Of a DNA stretch of 64,000 nucleotides, positions 46,131 through 54,874 are shown piece by piece (the first letter of the stretch is position 1; the number at the start of each line of letters is the position of its first letter). This DNA comes from Flavobacterium sp. GSB-24 (GTDB lineage: Bacteria; Bacteroidota; Bacteroidia; Flavobacteriales; Flavobacteriaceae), in assembly GCF_027924665.1 (NCBI RefSeq), contig NZ_AP027043.1, positions 3,410,001-3,474,000 of the forward strand, written 5' to 3'. The notes under the pieces were generated by a model, which worked only from the letters and a program-made list of their open reading frames with translations, searched no databases and had not been told where the DNA came from. Both the position numbers and the translations under genes were made by a program.

Positions 46131-47822
46131 ATGAAAAAAATACTATATATAGCAGGATTTGCAGTGATGGGTTTCTTGGCTTCCTGTTCCGATTTTTTAG
46201 AAAATGATCCGCGTGGGGTGTTGTCAGAAGAAGATATTGTTACACCTCAGTCCGTTGAAGGATTTATGAATGCAGCTTATGCACAGTTAGGAAACGATCA
46301 TTATGATTCTCCGTATAGTCTGTGGCCATTCGGGAATGTCCGCTCAGATGATGCTTACAAAGGAGGAAGCGGTACAAATGACATACAGGATTTTCACTTT
46401 TTTGAAGTATCCAATAATATCAGACCCGATTTTGGAGAGTTGGATTCTTTCTGGTATATCAGCTATGTAGGAGTTTCAAGAGCCAATAAAGCCTTAAAAG
46501 CATTAGAGCAGCTCTCAGAAGCGGATTATCCGCTGAAAAAAACACGAATGGCTGAAATGCGTTTTTTAAGAGGACATTTTTATTTTATGCTGAAAATTAT
46601 GTTTAGAAATGTTCCTTACATAACAGAAGATATTCCAGTAGAAGATTATAAAACAATTTCAAACAAAGCGCTTTCAAACGAAGAACTTTGGAATAAAATT
46701 GCAGAAGATTTTCAGGCTGCAGCCGATAATTTGCCAGATACACAGCCACAAGTGGGGCGTGCCACTAAAAAAGCGGCTTATGCTTATCTGGCAAAAACAA
46801 GATTGTATCAGGCCTATACGCAGGATGAAACATTTAAAGTTACAGGTATAAACCAGCAGCATCTGCAGGAAGTAGTTGCGGCAACAGATAACGTAATTGG
46901 AAAAGCTTCTTTAGAACCTGATTTTGCAAACAACTTTCTTCCCGGAACTTACGAGAACGGACCAGAATCTATTTTCTCAATCCAGTTTTCTGATAATGAC
47001 GGTACGCTTTATGGAAGATTGAATTTCTCAGACGTTCTTTCAACGCCGCAAGGTTTAGGATGCTGCGATTTTCATAAGCCAAGCCAGAATCTAGTGAATG
47101 CCTTTAAAACAGGCGTAAATGGTCTGCCGGAATTTGATACTTATAATGATCAGGATTTTGATTATAAAAACATAGATGCTAATACAGTTGATCCGAGATT
47201 ATATCATACCGTTGCAATGCCAGGTCTGCCTTATAAATATGATCCTGAATTTCTATATGTTGAAGCTTGGGTTAGATCTCCAGGAACGTATGGTTATTTT
47301 GCTTCTCTAAAAGAAAATGTTGCACCAAGCTGCAGCTGTGTGGTAAATATTGATCCGTTTTATGGAAATTCAAAAAACAGAATCCAGATTCGCTATGCTG
47401 ATGTGGTTCTGATGCGTGCCGAAGCTTTGATTGAATTAGGAAGACAATCTGAAGCTTTGCCTTTAATTAATGAAATAAGAGAAAGAGCTGCACAGAGCAC
47501 AGGAAGACTGCCTTACGTAAACAATTTTAAAATCAATACATATGTGGACGGAAGCAATTGCAACTGGACACAGGATTTTGCCCGTAAAGCTTTGCGCTGG
47601 GAACGTCGTTTAGAATTGGCTATGGAAGGAAGCCGATTCTTCGATCTTGTTCGCTGGGGAATTACAGATCAGGTTATGAATGACTTTTATGCAAAAGAAA
47701 AAACAAAACGTACCTATTATCAGGATGCTTTTTTTGATGCACACAAAGAAGAATACTGCCCAATTCCGTTGAAGCAAATTAATTTCAGTCAGGGATTGTA
47801 TAAACAGAATCCAGGTTATTAA
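46131..47822 (+). CDS. SusD/RagB-family surface glycan-binding lipoprotein (PUL 2)
   Basis: The 563-residue lipoprotein has its lipid-modified Cys at residue 19 (FLASC) and the SusD signatures MRFLRGHFYFMLKIMFRNVPY and, at the end, CPIPLKQINFS..LYKQNPGY. It is longer than the PUL 1 SusD, mainly through insertions around residues 290-410, a region that includes two cysteine-rich stretches (GCCDF and CSCVV). It forms a complex with the adjacent SusC. Confidence 0.95.
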   Translation: MKKILYIAGFAVMGFLASCSDFLENDPRGVLSEEDIVTPQSVEGFMNAAYAQLGNDHYDSPYSLWPFGNVRSDDAYKGGSGTNDIQDFHFFEVSNNIRPDFGELDSFWYISYVGVSRANKALKALEQLSEADYPLKKTRMAEMRFLRGHFYFMLKIMFRNVPYITEDIPVEDYKTISNKALSNEELWNKIAEDFQAAADNLPDTQPQVGRATKKAAYAYLAKTRLYQAYTQDETFKVTGINQQHLQEVVAATDNVIGKASLEPDFANNFLPGTYENGPESIFSIQFSDNDGTLYGRLNFSDVLSTPQGLGCCDFHKPSQNLVNAFKTGVNGLPEFDTYNDQDFDYKNIDANTVDPRLYHTVAMPGLPYKYDPEFLYVEAWVRSPGTYGYFASLKENVAPSCSCVVNIDPFYGNSKNRIQIRYADVVLMRAEALIELGRQSEALPLINEIRERAAQSTGRLPYVNNFKINTYVDGSNCNWTQDFARKALRWERRLELAMEGSRFFDLVRWGITDQVMNDFYAKEKTKRTYYQDAFFDAHKEEYCPIPLKQINFSQGLYKQNPGY

Positions 47823-47841
47823 TCCTTAAAGAATCAGCAAA

Positions 47842-49239
47842 ATGAAAAAAGCTTTAAATAAATATTGGACTAAAATGTCTATAGTTTTGGCAATGATTTT
47901 TATGGTTACTGCCTGCGAAAACAGTTTTGAAACTGGCGGATTTGATATGAATTCGCCTTCAAATGTACTTTCATTTAAATTAAACGGAGTTTCAGGAAGC
48001 ATTGATCAGACAACAGGGAAAATTACTGTTGTAATGCCTTACGGATCAGATATAACAGCCATAAAACCAGAAGTTGTTTTAGAAGAAGGAGCAACGTCAA
48101 ATCTGGAATTAAATTCAGCTATTAATTTTACAAATCCAGTAAAATTCAGAGTGGTTAACGGTAATTTATACAAAGATTACACAGTAACAACAACCGTTTT
48201 AAGTCCAATTAAGAGTTTCACGATCAATGGTGCAGCAGCAATTGTAAACGACATCAGCAGAACAATTAATTTGACCTTACCTGAAAATACTGACTTAACA
48301 GCGCTTAAACCAGTGATCGAAGTTACAACAGGCGTTACAATTTCACCAGCTTCAGGAGCAACAGTTGATTTTACAAATGCAGTCACTTTTGTAATAACAT
48401 CAAATGGTAAGAGCGTTAACTATACTGCAAATGTCGGAGTTCCAGTTACAGGATTAACAGTTGCATTTTTAGGAACTGCAGCTACAAGATCAGGAATCAC
48501 AAACATGGATGAAGTTACAGCTTCAAACTGGTTATTTGATAATTTCCCGGGAGCTAAATATATTTCCTTTGAAAGTGTTCAGAATGGTGCAGATTTAAGT
48601 GATGTCGATGTGATTTGGTGGCATTTTGATTCGGCTGCAAATTTACCTTCTATTGCTTATAATCCTGCCGTTACCACTGCACTTAAAAATTTTAGGGCAA
48701 ATGGCGGAAACCTGCTTTTGACTTCTTTCGCTTCACAATACGTTGATGCTTTAGGAATTGTTCCATCAGGAAAAGGACCAAATAATGTTTTTGGTGATTT
48801 TCCTCCAAATGGATTTGTAGACGGAAATTCATGGGGAATGTCATTTGTTGGTCATGAAGCTCATCCAATATTTCAGGGTTTAACCACTTTTGAAGCTGGA
48901 AAAGCTAATTTACTGCAAAGCGGCACTTTCAGATTAAATCATACCGCATGGTGGTTTTTACCGGAATGGGGCGGATACAATAATGGAGAAGGTTGGAGAA
49001 ACCAAACAGGAGGAACCAATCTGGCAAGTGAAGCTTGGGATAATGAACTGAACGGAAGGGTTACCATTGCAGAATTTCCAAATACAAGTACAAATAAAAA
49101 TGTAATTGTTATTTCAATGGGGGCTTACGACTGGTACAATGAAACCAACAGCAGCGGCGTGCCAAGCCAGTCTAATGAGTTTATTGCAAACATCAGACTG
49201 CTGACACAAAACAGTATCAATTACCTAGCGGGAAAATAA
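47842..49239 (+). CDS. Surface glycan-binding lipoprotein, DUF4960 type
   Basis: The 465-residue lipoprotein (Cys25 in MVTACEN) has two Ig-like DUF5018-type repeats (about 40-120 and 123-200), each with the pattern of TGKITVVMPYGSDITAIKP or RTINLTLPENTDLTALKP. A C-terminal DUF4960-like domain (about 205-465) is Trp-rich (WWHFD, AWWFLPEWGGYNNGEGW), fitting carbohydrate binding. The position after SusD matches the surface levan-binding protein of the Bacteroides fructan locus. It probably holds levan at the surface for the next gene's enzyme. Confidence 0.85.
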   Translation: MKKALNKYWTKMSIVLAMIFMVTACENSFETGGFDMNSPSNVLSFKLNGVSGSIDQTTGKITVVMPYGSDITAIKPEVVLEEGATSNLELNSAINFTNPVKFRVVNGNLYKDYTVTTTVLSPIKSFTINGAAAIVNDISRTINLTLPENTDLTALKPVIEVTTGVTISPASGATVDFTNAVTFVITSNGKSVNYTANVGVPVTGLTVAFLGTAATRSGITNMDEVTASNWLFDNFPGAKYISFESVQNGADLSDVDVIWWHFDSAANLPSIAYNPAVTTALKNFRANGGNLLLTSFASQYVDALGIVPSGKGPNNVFGDFPPNGFVDGNSWGMSFVGHEAHPIFQGLTTFEAGKANLLQSGTFRLNHTAWWFLPEWGGYNNGEGWRNQTGGTNLASEAWDNELNGRVTIAEFPNTSTNKNVIVISMGAYDWYNETNSSGVPSQSNEFIANIRLLTQNSINYLAGK

Positions 49240-49258
49240 ATCACTTGAATTTAATACA

Positions 49259-50815
49259 ATGAAATACAGAAATATAATTACAATTGCTCTCGCTTTCTTT
49301 TGGCTTGCTTCGTGCAGTCAAGATGAAACTTATATTGGAGGTTCGATTTCAGGAGGCAATTCTGAAATAACAAGTGTTTTTCCTGTTCCGCCAGCGCAAT
49401 GGATGGGCGCAGACGATCCGTACTATAGCGCGGGTTATACTGGAGATATAATGCCTTTTTTTGATAACGGAAAATTTCATATCTACTTCTTGCATGACGC
49501 ACAGAATAAACCAGCAGGAAAAGGATTTCATGATATTCATGAATATCAGAGCATAGATCTGGCGCATTTTACTTATGAAGGCCAAACCATTCCGTATGGT
49601 TCAAACCTTGAACCTGATTTTGCGATTGGCACTGGGTCAGTTATCAAAGCGGGCAGTCTTTATTATTTCTATTATACTGGACATAACGAAACTCCAGCTT
49701 TTGTTCAATCCAATGCAAGAGAAAGCGTATTATGCGCAATTAGCAGCGACTTGAAAAACTGGACAAAAGTTCCCTCTTTTAAAATAACTGCACCGACAGG
49801 ATATTATAACTATGATTTTAGAGATCCTCATGTATTTTACAATGATGAACTGAAAAAATATTCAATGCTGGTAAGCACACAGACAGAACCGGGAAGGAAA
49901 GCCGTTCTGCTGCATTTTACAAGTGCTGATCCTGCATCAGGAAAATGGGATGTTGAAGCTCCACTTTATACTACAACTCTAGAGGATAATTATCTAATGA
50001 TGGAGTGTGCGGATATTTTCAAGATGGGAAGTAACTGGTATTTAATGTTTTCTGAGAATTGGAGCGGAAGCAAAGGTACACATTACAGAATTGCATCATC
50101 TATCAATGGTCCCTGGACAAAACCTGAGAATGACAGAATTGACGGAGAATATTTCTATGCAGGAAAAACGGCTTCTGACGGAAATAAAAGATATGTTTTT
50201 GGATGGAGTGCCAGAAAAACACCTGAAAATGATTTAGGAAATAAAGATTGGGCGGGGAATATGGTTATTCATGAATTGATTCAGAATTCAGATGGAACTT
50301 TAGGGACTCAATCTCCGAAGTCAGTAAAGGATTTATTTTCTAAAAAGAACGCTACTGCTGAAGTAGATGCCATTTCAGCAAATGCAACAGCCAGTAATGG
50401 AACCTATTCTTTATCGGGAGAAACAGAAAAAGCAACGGTAACTTTTAAAAGTATTGGAAAGAAGGTCAAAATAAAAGCCGAAGTCACTTTAGCGAAAGCT
50501 ACCGGAACAACCGGATTTGTTTTTCATACCAATGATACAGGAAGTTACTATAAAATTGTTTTTGATATTGCTAATGGAAAAATAAGCGGTTATAAATCGG
50601 CTTCGCAGGAAGTTACTCGTTTGCCTTTTGCCTTTCAGACAAATGTAAAATATGATGTTGAAATAATTGCCGAGGGAAGTGTTGTTGTGATCTATATTAA
50701 TGGAAAAGCAACGCTCACCAACCGCATTTACGGAAGAGACAAAAACAAATGGGGATTAATCGCTGAAGGACAGACAAGCACAATCTCAAATCTTCAGATA
50801 ACTCAGCCAGAATAG
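49259..50815 (+). CDS. Lipoprotein GH32, probable surface endo-levanase
   Basis: The 518-residue lipoprotein has its lipobox Cys19 (WLASC). The GH32 propeller is present, but the nucleophile motif is changed from WMNDPNG to TGDIMPFF with Asp63. The other catalytic residues are normal: Asp189 in DFRDPHVF and Glu249 in MMECADIF. This variant is shared by the BT1760-type surface endo-levanases. A C-terminal beta-sandwich (about 375-518) follows. As a surface lipoprotein it would cut levan into oligosaccharides for SusC/SusD uptake. Confidence 0.88.
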   Translation: MKYRNIITIALAFFWLASCSQDETYIGGSISGGNSEITSVFPVPPAQWMGADDPYYSAGYTGDIMPFFDNGKFHIYFLHDAQNKPAGKGFHDIHEYQSIDLAHFTYEGQTIPYGSNLEPDFAIGTGSVIKAGSLYYFYYTGHNETPAFVQSNARESVLCAISSDLKNWTKVPSFKITAPTGYYNYDFRDPHVFYNDELKKYSMLVSTQTEPGRKAVLLHFTSADPASGKWDVEAPLYTTTLEDNYLMMECADIFKMGSNWYLMFSENWSGSKGTHYRIASSINGPWTKPENDRIDGEYFYAGKTASDGNKRYVFGWSARKTPENDLGNKDWAGNMVIHELIQNSDGTLGTQSPKSVKDLFSKKNATAEVDAISANATASNGTYSLSGETEKATVTFKSIGKKVKIKAEVTLAKATGTTGFVFHTNDTGSYYKIVFDIANGKISGYKSASQEVTRLPFAFQTNVKYDVEIIAEGSVVVIYINGKATLTNRIYGRDKNKWGLIAEGQTSTISNLQITQPE

Positions 50816-50839
50816 AAATTAATAATAAAATATTTTAGA

Positions 50840-51745
50840 ATGAATAACGGAAAAAACCTTAAGGCGGTGGCGTACGGAGAGGTACTTTGGGATGTTTTTG
50901 CCAATGAGAAAAAGATTGGAGGGGCACCGCTTAATGTCGCCCTGCGCATGAAAACTTTTGGCTGCGAGGTGGCTATGATTAGCTGTGTAGGAAACGATCA
51001 AGATGGCAGAGTGATTAAGGAAGAGATAAAGAGTCTGGGACTTAAAACCGATACAATAGTTACCTCAGAAGATTTTCCAACCGGTCTGGTAAATGTCACT
51101 TTAAACGAACGAGGTTCGGCAAGTTATGAAATCAGCTACCCGTCAGCATGGGATAAAATTGTATTGAATGAGCAGACTGAAAAAATAGTGAAGCAAGCAG
51201 ATGTACTTATTTATGGCAGCTTAGTCTGTCGAGATGCCGTTTCAAGAAAAACTTTAAAAGAACTGCTGAATTCAGTGGCTTACAAGGTCTTTGATGTCAA
51301 TTTAAGAAAACCGCATTATTCCTATGAAATTTTGCAGGAATTAATGAACTCAGCTGATTTTATTAAGTTCAATGATGAGGAATTGCTAGAGATAGCAACA
51401 GCTATGGAATCTCCTTTTACAAGTCTGGAAGACAATATGCATTTTATTGCAGAGAAAACAAAAGTAAGGGCTATGTGTGTCACTAAGGGAAAACACGGAG
51501 CCTTATTAATGTGGGAAGGAGAGCTTTATCAAAATGGAGGATATCCTATTAAGGTATCTGATACAGTTGGAGCAGGGGATTCCTTTTTAGCGGCTTTAAT
51601 CACATCACTGCTTACCGATAAAGCACCTAAGAATGCCATTGATTTTGCCTGCGCGGTAGGAGCTCTAGTAGCCGAAGCTCCAGGAGCAAATCCAGAAATT
51701 TTACCTTCCAGAATTGAAAATCTGCTGGGAAAAGTTAAAATTTGA
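50840..51745 (+). CDS. PfkB-family fructokinase
   Basis: The 301-residue cytoplasmic kinase has the PfkB N-terminal IGGAPLNVALRMKTFG signature and the C-terminal DTVGAGDSFLAAL signature with catalytic Asp247. As last gene of the fructan locus it would phosphorylate fructose delivered by the permease. The gap from the GH32 gene is 24 bp. A strong terminator follows 40 bp after the stop. Confidence 0.93.
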   Translation: MNNGKNLKAVAYGEVLWDVFANEKKIGGAPLNVALRMKTFGCEVAMISCVGNDQDGRVIKEEIKSLGLKTDTIVTSEDFPTGLVNVTLNERGSASYEISYPSAWDKIVLNEQTEKIVKQADVLIYGSLVCRDAVSRKTLKELLNSVAYKVFDVNLRKPHYSYEILQELMNSADFIKFNDEELLEIATAMESPFTSLEDNMHFIAEKTKVRAMCVTKGKHGALLMWEGELYQNGGYPIKVSDTVGAGDSFLAALITSLLTDKAPKNAIDFACAVGALVAEAPGANPEILPSRIENLLGKVKI

Positions 51746-51784
51746 TTTTAAGCTTAAGCGAAGTATTAATATATCTGTGGAAGT

Positions 51785-51820
51785 AAGCCTGATGCCTTTT
51801 GGCATCAGGCTTTTGTTTTT
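51785..51820 (+). terminator. Terminator closing PUL 2
   Basis: A perfect 12-bp stem, AAGCCTGATGCC against GGCATCAGGCTT with a TTTT loop, is followed by TTGTTTTT. Confidence 0.88.
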
Positions 51821-51913
51821 CAAGCCAGAAAAATCTAAAGGATTACAAAAGGACAATAATCTTTGTTTTTTGATTAAAAAATTAAAATTGGAAAAAAAAT
51901 AAACAAAAAATAG

Positions 51914-51954
51914 ACAGACAAGTTTGTCTGTTTTATTTTTTTGTTTTAAGTTTG
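51914..51954 (+). promoter_or_regulatory. TetR-type operator and promoter of the DUF1348 gene
   Basis: ACAGACAA-GT-TTGTCTGT (51914-51931) is a perfect palindrome. The -7 element TAAGTTTG (51947-51954) starts 33 bp after the operator start, and TTTG inside the operator fits a -33 element. The same layout is found before the TetR gene. Confidence 0.75.
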
Positions 51955-52030
51955 TTCTGTCTAATTATTACTAGATGTATAATCGAAATAAACGAATAAA
52001 GAGAGTATTAACAATTTAATTTATTAAAAA

Positions 52031-52441
52031 ATGGAACAGAAACATCCACTACCACCATTTACATTTGAATCAGCACTACAGAAAATTCAATTTGCTGAAG
52101 ATGCATGGAATTCCCAAGACCCTGAAAAAATTTCCAAAGCGTACACTATTGACAGCGAGTGGAGAAATAGAGATAAATTCGTAAACGGCAGGGAAGAAAT
52201 TGTCAAGTTTCTTGCCGATAAGTGGAAAAAAGAGCAAAATTATAAACTGAAGAAGGAGTACTGGTCGCATACAGACAACCGCATTGCTGTAAGGTTTGAA
52301 TATGAGTATATGGATGAAAAAGGTAATTGGTTTAGGGCGTATGGTAATGAAAATTGGGAATTTGATGAGAATGGGTTGATGGCCAAAAGATATGCCAGTA
52401 TCAATGATTTGCAAATCACAGAAGAACAACGAAAGTTCTAA
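52031..52441 (+). CDS. DUF1348 family protein (NTF2/SnoaL-like fold)
   Basis: The 136-residue cytoplasmic protein matches the DUF1348 group: an aromatic- and charge-rich NTF2-like domain with [33 protein letters not shown] and [11 protein letters not shown]. Function of the group is unknown; the fold often binds small hydrophobic ligands or catalyses simple isomerisations. The promoter carries an 18-bp palindrome shared with the TetR gene downstream, so it is very likely under that repressor's control. A small-molecule detoxification role is a reasonable guess only. Confidence 0.85.
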   Translation: MEQKHPLPPFTFESALQKIQFAEDAWNSQDPEKISKAYTIDSEWRNRDKFVNGREEIVKFLADKWKKEQNYKLKKEYWSHTDNRIAVRFEYEYMDEKGNWFRAYGNENWEFDENGLMAKRYASINDLQITEEQRKF

Positions 52442-52580
52442 TAGCGGAAAAATGTATTAGAAACAGGATTAGCAAAATTTTACTGCAGCTAGTTCTGTTT
52501 TTTTTATAAATCACAATCCAAAAGACATTTTTAGCTAGATTTGATTTAGGAAAGTCAGCTATTAAATATTATTTTAGTAG

Positions 52581-52621
52581 ACAGACAGGTTTGTATGTTT
52601 GTTTCGGTAGTTGTATATTTG
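52581..52621 (+). promoter_or_regulatory. TetR-type operator and promoter of the second TetR gene
   Basis: ACAGACAGGTTTGTATGT (52581-52598) matches the operator at 51914 in 16 of 18 positions. The -7 element TATATTTG (52614-52621) again starts 33 bp after the operator start. A transcript start near 52628 rules out the in-frame TTG at 52611 as initiation codon. Confidence 0.75.
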
Positions 52622-52640
52622 TTCCAAAATAAATCAGCTC

Positions 52641-53165
52641 ATGATATCTCCAAAAGAAAGAATTATGGATGTAACCTTTGGCCTCTTTGCTAACCAGGGT
52701 TACAATTCGACCGGTATTAATCAGATTATTTCTGAAGCAAAAGTTGCCAAGGCTAGCTTTTACCAACATTTTAAGTCCAAAGAAGATCTATGCGTAGCAT
52801 TCTTAAACGCAAGACATACATATTGGTTCAATGAACTCAATAATTTTATAACCGACAAAAAAGATACTAAATCAAAGATTTTGTCATCGTTTGATTATTT
52901 AATTTACATGAACTCTAAGGAAAATTTCAGAGGCTGTAGCTTCTTAAATATTTTATCTGAAATCCCTAGTGATAATCTTAAAATACTGAACGTAATTCAG
53001 GATCATAAGAAAGATCTAAGGAAATTTTTTTCAAATTTTATTAATGATGAAGCTTTATCGGATCATATATATATGCTTTTTGAGAGCTCTCTAATAGAGA
53101 GTCAGATGTTCAAGTCTAATGAAATGATAGAGAAATCTAAAATCATTATCAGCAGTCTAATTTAA
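52641..53165 (+). CDS. TetR-family transcriptional repressor
   Basis: Starting at the ATG 52641 the protein has 174 residues. The N-terminal helix-turn-helix reads IMDVTFGLFANQGYNSTGINQI and KASFYQHFKSKEDL, typical of TetR. The C-terminal ligand domain contains RGCSFLNILSEIPSD. The frame is open to a TTG at 52611, but that codon lies inside the -7 element. Operator copies before this gene and before the DUF1348 gene predict a small regulon with autorepression. The ligand is unknown. Confidence 0.93.
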   Translation: MISPKERIMDVTFGLFANQGYNSTGINQIISEAKVAKASFYQHFKSKEDLCVAFLNARHTYWFNELNNFITDKKDTKSKILSSFDYLIYMNSKENFRGCSFLNILSEIPSDNLKILNVIQDHKKDLRKFFSNFINDEALSDHIYMLFESSLIESQMFKSNEMIEKSKIIISSLI

Positions 53166-53227
53166 AATTGCCCTCAATAAGCTTTTCCTTAAACAGATAT
53201 TTCTTGTTTTAAAAAATTTACACTTAG

Positions 53228-53431
53228 TTGCCGGGGCTTGCCAATCACTGGCTGACAGGAAAACAAACAAAACCTATTGATGTTTTCTAAGAAACTAGTT
53301 TTGAAACTTGTCGTATTTCTCCTTTGCTTTCAAAAAATAATTTGTCAGTCGCTACAGAAATTGTGGCAATACAAACAAATAATAACCGCTCAAAACTCTT
53401 TGTATTAAAAGTACTAGAGTTCTTAGATTAA
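53228..53431 (+). pseudogene. Decayed reading frame of unknown origin
   Basis: One frame reads LPGLANHWLTGKQTKPIDVF, an in-frame TAA, then ETSFETCRISPLLSKNNLSV and on through ATEIVAIQTNNNRSKLFVLK to a stop after VLEFLD. It has no start codon and is interrupted, so it is best seen as the C-terminal remnant of a lost gene. The family could not be identified with confidence. Confidence 0.35.
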
Positions 53432-53433
53432 TT

Positions 53434-54102
53434 TTATCCGTTTTCTTTAGTAATTTTAAGATCGGTGAAATGGGCCAATGTTCCAGGACCAACCCAAAGG
53501 CCAATACTTCCCCGCAGATTTTTACCCTGTTTCAGATCGCTGACAATGAGTGTTGGCTGTGAAGCTCCGTTGACGTAAAGTTTTGCGGTTTCGTCCTTTA
53601 TCTCAATCTTTATTTTGATCCACTCTGCAGGCTGCATGTCAGCATAAGCTTCATATTTTTCAGGAGTTTCTTTCCTCAGTTTTTCCCATGGATATCCAGG
53701 AACTGAGATATATTGTGTGGAGTGGTTTCTACGAACCTGATCATTTGCCCGGCCGTTTGTAGGACGCAAATAAAATACTTCCATTTTAGAGGCATCATTA
53801 CTCACGCGAAAAGCAATACCAACAAATCCGCGTGCGGTTTCTCCAGCACTGGCAAGCGTTTGTCCAGAAATAGACGCTTCAATTGTTCCGTTGTGAAAAT
53901 CAATATCCTTCAGGATCGCAAGTGTTTTTTCATCATTGGACAGTCCCTGAACCTGTAATGCTTTTTTACCTTTGTAATCAACCTGCTCTACAGTAACCTG
54001 TGAGCAAATTACCTTATAAGGACTAAGTGTAATATTTTGAGCTTTGGTCTGTGCATGGACCAGAAGACCCAATGCAAACGTAAACAGCAAGTTTTTTATC
54101 AT
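53434..54102 (-). CDS. Secreted LamG/concanavalin-like domain protein
   Basis: The 222-residue protein has a signal peptide ending TKAQN and then one beta-rich domain resembling the 3-keto-disaccharide hydrolase (DUF1080)/LamG class: DIDFHNGTIEASISGQ, ARGFVGIAFRV, EVFYLRPTNG, WIKIKIEIKDETAKLYVNG and RGSIGLWVGPGTLAHFTDLKI are typical strands. Such domains bind or act on sugars, but no catalytic residues can be assigned. It is monocistronic. The 228 bp before it contain only its promoter region and a short coding-like tail on the same strand. Confidence 0.75.
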   Translation of the reverse strand: MIKNLLFTFALGLLVHAQTKAQNITLSPYKVICSQVTVEQVDYKGKKALQVQGLSNDEKTLAILKDIDFHNGTIEASISGQTLASAGETARGFVGIAFRVSNDASKMEVFYLRPTNGRANDQVRRNHSTQYISVPGYPWEKLRKETPEKYEAYADMQPAEWIKIKIEIKDETAKLYVNGASQPTLIVSDLKQGKNLRGSIGLWVGPGTLAHFTDLKITKENG

Positions 54103-54330
54103 CTTATATATTCCGTTTTACTCTTATTCTCTGCAATATAATAAAAATGATGTAAACAGATAGTCAAATGGAGCTGGGCCGATACTATAATCGAATTTCT
54201 CGTTATTAAATTGTAAAAATGAAATGCAAGAAACATTTATTTTTTACTTAATGTAAAAGATACCGTCTTAACTTTTGTGGCAAAAAAGGTTTCCATTTCA
54301 AAAACTAGATTATTTCCGTTTTGCTTTACT

Positions 54331-54726
54331 TTACAAATTGGGATAAAAATGTAAAAGGATTTGTTTTGGAGTTTCTATAACTTGTCTGCGAATTGGGTCA
54401 AACCATTCGACTTCTTTCGTTACCTCTGCACAGCATTCATTTTTTGAATTGAAAAAAGAGCTTTTAATCCTGATTTTGTCATCGATATAAAAATGTTTGA
54501 GCTCAACAAAAAAATGCTGGGTAAACATTAGATCTTTATAACAAATCAGTTCATGATTTCCTTCGTGCAGATCGAGATTCAGAGTGTTCAGTTTCTCTTT
54601 TGAAAAACCATTATAAAATAAAAAGTGATACAATAATCGGACTGAGTATGAAATGTATGCGGCACTTTCCATAACCATAAAATCATTCACATCTTCTCCG
54701 GTAACAACGTAGTTTTTGCAGATCAT
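54331..54726 (-). CDS. Hotdog-fold thioesterase-like protein
   Basis: The 131-residue cytoplasmic protein resembles the 4HBT acyl-CoA/acyl-ACP thioesterase-like group widespread in Flavobacteriaceae: VTGEDVNDFMVMESAAYISYSVRLL at the start (read in two parts), then KDLMFTQHFFVELKHFYI, and the closing RRQVIETPKQILLHFYP. The central hotdog helix is present, but the usual catalytic Asp/Glu cannot be placed with certainty. It stands alone between the LamG-like gene and the YceI operon. Confidence 0.65.
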   Translation of the reverse strand: MICKNYVVTGEDVNDFMVMESAAYISYSVRLLYHFLFYNGFSKEKLNTLNLDLHEGNHELICYKDLMFTQHFFVELKHFYIDDKIRIKSSFFNSKNECCAEVTKEVEWFDPIRRQVIETPKQILLHFYPNL

Positions 54727-54874
54727 CTAATTTTGATTGAGGTTAAAAAAAAGAGGCCAGCTTATATAAAAACTGACCCCAGAACATTAGTCATGTTTAA
54801 TGAGGTTCTAAATCAATAATTCGATCCAGATCTTTGAAGAGTAGTTTCTTTGCTAAAAAGCACCTTTTAAAAGA

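Larger units (their letters stand above)
37095..51745 (+). other. Levan/fructan polysaccharide utilisation locus (PUL 2)
   Basis: Eight co-oriented genes encode an HTCS sensor-regulator, MFS permease, GH32, SusC, SusD, DUF4960-type lipoprotein, lipoprotein GH32 and PfkB fructokinase. Every step from surface endo-cleavage to fructose phosphorylation is represented. The set matches the Bacteroides thetaiotaomicron fructan locus (BT1754-BT1765), where the HTCS senses fructose itself. It ends at a strong terminator (51785). Confidence 0.9.

Noticed and set aside
51714..51902. Open frame of 62 codons overlapping the fructokinase end
   Set aside because: It runs through the perfect 12-bp terminator hairpin at 51785 and has no recognisable features.
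52611..52640. TTG start for the second TetR gene
   Set aside because: The TTG lies within and just before the -7 element TATATTTG; the ATG at 52641 fits the predicted transcript start.
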